This document shows positions 5,522-8,564 of a DNA stretch of 8,564 bases, one piece after another (positions within the stretch are counted from its first letter, which is position 1; every line of letters begins with the position of its first letter). The notes under the pieces were generated by a model, which was given only the letters and a program-made list of their open reading frames with translations, made no database searches and was not told the origin of the DNA. This DNA is from Proteobacteria bacterium SPGG2 (GTDB lineage: Bacteria > Pseudomonadota > Gammaproteobacteria > Acidiferrobacterales > SPGG2): NCBI GenBank assembly GCA_001643475.1, contig LXTK01000079.1, positions 1 to 8,564 of the forward strand, given 5' to 3'. Made by a program: the position numbers and the translations under genes.

Positions 5522-6559
5522 CTATGGCGTGGCCGAACCGATGAGCTTGATGATTTTACCTGCTCTTAGCACCGTAACGGTTATCTGTTGCCCCAATCCG
5601 AGTTGGCGTAGCCGCGCTCGAATTCGTTGATAGGTATCGATGTCTGGATGCATCGGAATACCCATCACTCGCAAGATAATATCGCCACCCAGAATCAATC
5701 GCGCATTGCCGATCCGAACTTTAGTGGTCCCACCGCGAAGCCCGATGCGTGCGGCTGGCGAGCCCTCGGCAACTTGAAGCACGAGCAGCCCCGACGTTTG
5801 CGGGACATTTAACAAAGCCGCAAGCTCGCCGGAGAGTCCGTGGCCTTGAAGGCCGCTCCAAAATGGTGGCCGTTCGAGCAACAATTGTTTTACCGTGTTG
5901 CTGGTAACCGCGAAACCCAAACCCTCGAAGCCACCCGATTGGGTCAGGATGTAACTAACAACACCGACGACCTCGCCCTGCAAGTTGAACATAGGGCCGC
6001 CGGAGTTACCCTGATTGACGGCGGCATCGGTCTGAAAGAATTCGGCCAGCCCAAGTTCACTTCTCTCACCGCCCGGCGTGCGGCGTGCGCTGATATGACC
6101 CACCGTCAGCGTGTGGCTAATTCCATAGGGTGCGCCGATGATGAATACTTGATCCGCGACCTCGACCTTGTCGGAGTCGCCGAGTTTCGCTACGACGGCG
6201 CTGGCCGGTACCCGTTCGAGTTGCAACAGGGCGACATCGGCCGGCGGCTCCGACGAAACGACCCTTGCCTTAACGATCTCACCATTCGGAAACTCAACGC
6301 TTACAGTGTCCGCCGTTTGCACCACATGGGCAGCCGTCAGAACCTTGCCATCTTTCGAGATAAGCACGCCGGAGCCGAGGCCTTGCGCACTTACTTTTGT
6401 CCCTTCGTACGCGTCTGGTGGCAGAACCTTTTCTTCCGTCAGGATAACGACGACTGAACCACTTACGCGTTTGACCACCTTTCCAAGCGCGCTTGCATTC
6501 GACGCCCCTGGCCAAGCTAGCACCAGTGCGCAAAGCATGGCGATAAAGGATTTTTTCAT
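5522..6559 (-). CDS. Exported HtrA/Deg-type serine protease with one PDZ domain
   Basis: Periplasmic trypsin-like protease of 345 residues. The signal peptide MKKSFIAMLCALVLAWPGASNASA is probably cleaved near residue 24. The catalytic triad is H78 (LTAAHVV), D108 (PPADVALLQ) and S186 (NQGNSGGPM). A single PDZ domain covers about 235-335, with GSPAARIGLRGG and LGGDIILRVMG. One PDZ and a soluble export signal separate it from DegP/DegQ (two PDZ) and from DegS (membrane anchor). AGGAG lies 6 nt before ATG 6559. A good promoter lies about 115 nt upstream. It heads a same-strand set with a potassium channel-like gene 35 nt downstream and a DUF4124 gene after that. A quality-control or regulatory protease acting on envelope proteins is likely; its substrate cannot be told. 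Confidence 0.92.
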   Translation of the reverse strand: MKKSFIAMLCALVLAWPGASNASALGKVVKRVSGSVVVILTEEKVLPPDAYEGTKVSAQGLGSGVLISKDGKVLTAAHVVQTADTVSVEFPNGEIVKARVVSSEPPADVALLQLERVPASAVVAKLGDSDKVEVADQVFIIGAPYGISHTLTVGHISARRTPGGERSELGLAEFFQTDAAVNQGNSGGPMFNLQGEVVGVVSYILTQSGGFEGLGFAVTSNTVKQLLLERPPFWSGLQGHGLSGELAALLNVPQTSGLLVLQVAEGSPAARIGLRGGTTKVRIGNARLILGGDIILRVMGIPMHPDIDTYQRIRARLRQLGLGQQITVTVLRAGKIIKLIGSATP

Positions 6560-6681
6560 GGTGTTCTCCTAGATCTAAAGTGGTCGCGTAGCAACACAAT
6601 CAAAATGCTTACTGCGAGTGAAGCTTAAACTACTCTTCTTACCAGATGGAATAGGTTCGGATTAATCTCGAAAAGACTTAT

Positions 6682-6710
6682 ATTATCGTTTATAACCTAT
6701 TGAATTACAA
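6682..6710 (-). promoter_or_regulatory. Probable sigma-70 promoter of the protease-channel-DUF4124 operon
   Basis: On the minus strand TTGTAA (6710-6705) matches 4 of 6 positions of the -35 consensus. GATAAT (6687-6682) matches 5 of 6 of the -10 consensus, with a 17-nt spacer. It lies in an AT-rich stretch and would give a leader of about 115 nt before ATG 6559. No sigma-E-like alternative was recognised. Confidence 0.5.
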
Positions 6711-6898
6711 ATATAAAATATCTTGACCTTGAATGCGCTGCTCCCGCCGCATACCTATTATATGTAGTAAGGCACTACCGCCAACATTCGGTGCTTGGTT
6801 AACGGATCACCTTTCGAATCGAAGGTACCACCTGAGAATCAACGCCAATGCAAGGTCCATCACCTGGTTAGGCTGTGCGACTCTTTAATATACATCTA

Positions 6899-6953
6899 CA
6901 AAAGCCGCCCCCTAGCTGACTTGCTCGGCTCCGCCACGGGTACTCGGCTTTTG
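6899..6953 (-). terminator. Terminator-like inverted repeat after the RND efflux gene
   Basis: CAAAAGCCG (6899-6907) and CGGCTTTTG (6945-6953) are perfect 9-bp reverse complements, starting 7 nt past the RND stop codon. On the minus strand a shorter hairpin, AGCCG (6934-6930 region) with CGGCT (6907-6903), is followed directly by TTT. That is the shape of a Rho-independent terminator, although the T-run is short. The same repeat ends in CGGCTTTTG on both strands and could act in either direction. Confidence 0.45.
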
Positions 6954-6960
6954 AAATTCT

Positions 6961-8564
6961 CTACGCAGCTTCGGGCTGCTGCTTCACGCGAAAGAGCACG
7001 GAATAAAGCACGGGCACCACCCCGAGCGTCAATACCGTGCCGAAGGCGAGCCCAGTGGCGATGATCAGCGCCAGCGAGTAGAACACCGGGTCGCGGCTAA
7101 TGATCAACGGCATCACGCCGAGGATGGTCGTGACGGTGGTCATGCAGATGGGACGAAAGCGCGACACTGTCGCTTCGATCACCGCGGTGTAGGCATCTCG
7201 GCCGGCATTGCGCTCACTGTCAATCTTGTCGATCAGCACGATGCCGTTATTGATGATGATCCCGGCGAGGCTCAACAGGCCGAGAATCGCGAAGAAGTCG
7301 AACGGCGCCCGGAAACCGAACAGCCCAACGAAGGCCCCGACGAAGGCGAGCGGCAGGGTAAACATGATGATTAAAGGCCGCCGGAAAGAGTTGAACTGCC
7401 AGATGAGCAGCACGACGATCAGCAAGCCGCAGTGCGGCAAATACTTGAAGAGCTTCGGCATCGTCTCTGCCTGCGTCTCGATCTCGCCGCCGACCTCCCA
7501 CCGGTAGTCCTCGCCGAGCCCGAGCGCCTCAACCTCTGGTATGACCGCTTCGAGCAGCTCGGGCGCCTTCAGCACTTCGTGCTTGAATTCCACTGTGATC
7601 GCGCGTTCCTGATTACGGCGCGCAATACGGCTTAACGCCCACTCCCCGTGAATGCTCGCGATCTGTATCAGGGGCACGTCCGTGCCCTTGGCTGCCGCGT
7701 AGACGCGAATATTGTAGAAGTCACTGCCCACGGCGCGCTCCTCCTCGACCGATTGGAGTATCACCGGGATAGCCCGATCGCCTTCCCGGTACTCGGTGGC
7801 CTGGATGCCGTCGATGTGCGCCTGCAACGAGTGCGCGACCTCCTGGGATGAGATGCCCACGCGGCGCGCCCGCGCTTGATCGATGAGCACCGGCGCCCTC
7901 AGCACCTTGTTCTCCCAGTTATTGCGCACGTCGATGGTCCCCCGCATCGCCCGCAGGCGGTCCGTAAGTTGCTGACCTTTTTCGTAGAGATACTGTGCGT
8001 CAAGCCCGATGAGACGGATCTCCAGGAACCCGGGTTCGTCCCCGGTCGTCCACATCCGCTTGACCCGGCCTTCAACCTCGGGGAGCGACCCGGCGATGTA
8101 CTGTCGCACGCGCTCTGCCACCTCGATCACTTGGTCGCCGGATTCCGTGTTGACGATGACGAAGGCACGGTGCGGATCCGGATCAAACGGCGCAAGCACG
8201 AGCACGAAGCGGGGTCCGCCTGTTCCCACATAGGCGATGGTTCCGGTAATCTCGGGATTAGCGTTCTCATTGGATAGCCACCCAGTCAACCGCTGGATCA
8301 CTTCTTCGGTGGCCTCGATGTTGTAACCCGCCGGCAAATCGACGTAGACGAGGAACTGGTTGCGGTCGCTGTGGCCAAACATCTCGCGTACGAGCTGCGA
8401 GCCCAGGTAACCGCCGCCGACGAGCACCACGAGGGTGGCGAGGAGCACAATGTACCGCAGCTTCAGAATCTCTTTGAGCAGTGCGCGGTACGCTACATAG
8501 ATTCGGCTGGAGTAGGCGTCGCCTGATTTCGCGCCAGCCTCCACTCGCGGCGGCACCTTCATGA
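6961..8564 (-). CDS. RND-family efflux pump inner-membrane subunit, C-terminal half, cut by window end
   Basis: This is the C-terminal 534 or so residues of an AcrB/HAE-type permease, which normally has about 1,030. It begins just before TM7 (ILKLRYIVLLATLVVLVGGGYL). It continues through the second periplasmic porter region (about 60-370, with GYNIEATEEVIQRL and VLIDQARARRVGIS) and ends with TM8-TM12 (about 373-525, with QFNSFRRPLIIM and FRPICMTTVTTILGVMPL). ATG 8562 is internal, not a start; the frame stays open to the edge. In TM10 the position of the AcrB proton-relay Lys940 appears to be Asn438 of this fragment (GIIINNGIVLID), as in some other RND subgroups. Its TM4 partner residues lie outside the window. 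It would use the proton gradient with a membrane-fusion protein and an outer-membrane channel; the substrate is unknown. Base composition is clearly more GC-rich than the genes to its left. Confidence 0.93.
   Translation of the reverse strand, partial: MKVPPRVEAGAKSGDAYSSRIYVAYRALLKEILKLRYIVLLATLVVLVGGGYLGSQLVREMFGHSDRNQFLVYVDLPAGYNIEATEEVIQRLTGWLSNENANPEITGTIAYVGTGGPRFVLVLAPFDPDPHRAFVIVNTESGDQVIEVAERVRQYIAGSLPEVEGRVKRMWTTGDEPGFLEIRLIGLDAQYLYEKGQQLTDRLRAMRGTIDVRNNWENKVLRAPVLIDQARARRVGISSQEVAHSLQAHIDGIQATEYREGDRAIPVILQSVEEERAVGSDFYNIRVYAAAKGTDVPLIQIASIHGEWALSRIARRNQERAITVEFKHEVLKAPELLEAVIPEVEALGLGEDYRWEVGGEIETQAETMPKLFKYLPHCGLLIVVLLIWQFNSFRRPLIIMFTLPLAFVGAFVGLFGFRAPFDFFAILGLLSLAGIIINNGIVLIDKIDSERNAGRDAYTAVIEATVSRFRPICMTTVTTILGVMPLIISRDPVFYSLALIIATGLAFGTVLTLGVVPVLYSVLFRVKQQPEAA

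Larger units (their letters stand above)
6560..6960. other. 401-bp intergenic region between the RND pump and protease genes
   Basis: No credible coding region is seen. From 6640 to 6720 it is markedly AT-rich and holds the minus-strand promoter. A near-palindrome, ACCTTTCGAATCGAAGGT with one extra T, sits at 6809-6826. The end nearest the RND gene holds the terminator-like inverted repeat. The rest (about 6730-6800 and 6830-6895) shows nothing I can name. Confidence 0.6.

Noticed and set aside
5840..6457. 205-codon open frame on the plus strand
   Set aside because: Antisense to the protease gene, whose catalytic triad and PDZ domain are unmistakable.
6640..6760. ACCTATT recurring three times (two on plus, one on minus strand) as possible operator repeats
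   Set aside because: Short, irregularly spaced and in AT-rich DNA; likely chance.
6795..7064. 89-codon plus-strand frame crossing the RND 3' end
   Set aside because: Overlaps the RND coding end antisense and runs through the inverted repeat; no recognisable domain.
7876..8277. 133-codon plus-strand frame and other long frames across 7200-8300
   Set aside because: All mirror the GC-rich RND gene; none shows a recognisable product.
1..8564. tRNA, rRNA, CRISPR, transposase, integrase or toxin-antitoxin genes
   Set aside because: Looked for on both strands; no supporting structure or protein motif was seen.

Overview
The window looks like a piece of a gammaproteobacterial chromosome. The assignment rests on a release factor 2 gene with the classic programmed frameshift, a 281-residue SseA-type sulfurtransferase, a DUF4124 protein, PilZ proteins and GC-rich palindromic intergenic repeats. 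No genus can be named from sequence alone. There are nine protein-coding genes, two of them cut by the window edges. I see no tRNA, rRNA, CRISPR array, transposase or integrase.

Layout. (1) 1-675, minus: 5' part of prfB, expressed through a +1 frameshift at CTT TGA C. (2) 839-1267, plus: msrB, divergent from prfB. (3) 1225-1374: an inverted pair of C/G-rich palindromic repeats between the convergent ends of msrB and the next gene; each copy supplies the end of the adjacent reading frame. (4) 1362-3330, minus: sseA followed after 7 nt by an exported NMT1-type substrate-binding protein, evidently a two-gene operon. (5) 3489-4275, plus: two tandem single-domain PilZ proteins, both with intact c-di-GMP-binding signatures. 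(6) 4281-6559, minus: an apparent operon of an exported HtrA-type serine protease, a six-helix potassium-channel-like protein and a secreted DUF4124 protein. It converges on the PilZ pair with only 5 nt between stop codons. (7) 6560-6960: a 401-bp spacer, AT-rich in part, holding a good minus-strand promoter and a terminator-like inverted repeat. (8) 6961-8564, minus: C-terminal half of an RND efflux pump, visibly richer in GC than the rest.

Functional links. Most genes are core or envelope housekeeping: translation termination, protein repair, sulfur transfer, envelope proteolysis, ion conduction, c-di-GMP sensing and efflux. The most unusual grouping is HtrA protease plus potassium channel plus DUF4124, which could be an envelope-stress or osmotic module. 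The most unusual nucleotide-level signal is a perfect 8-bp hairpin that contains the internal Shine-Dalgarno-like stimulator of the prfB frameshift. I see no clear evidence of a wholly new defence or mobile system.
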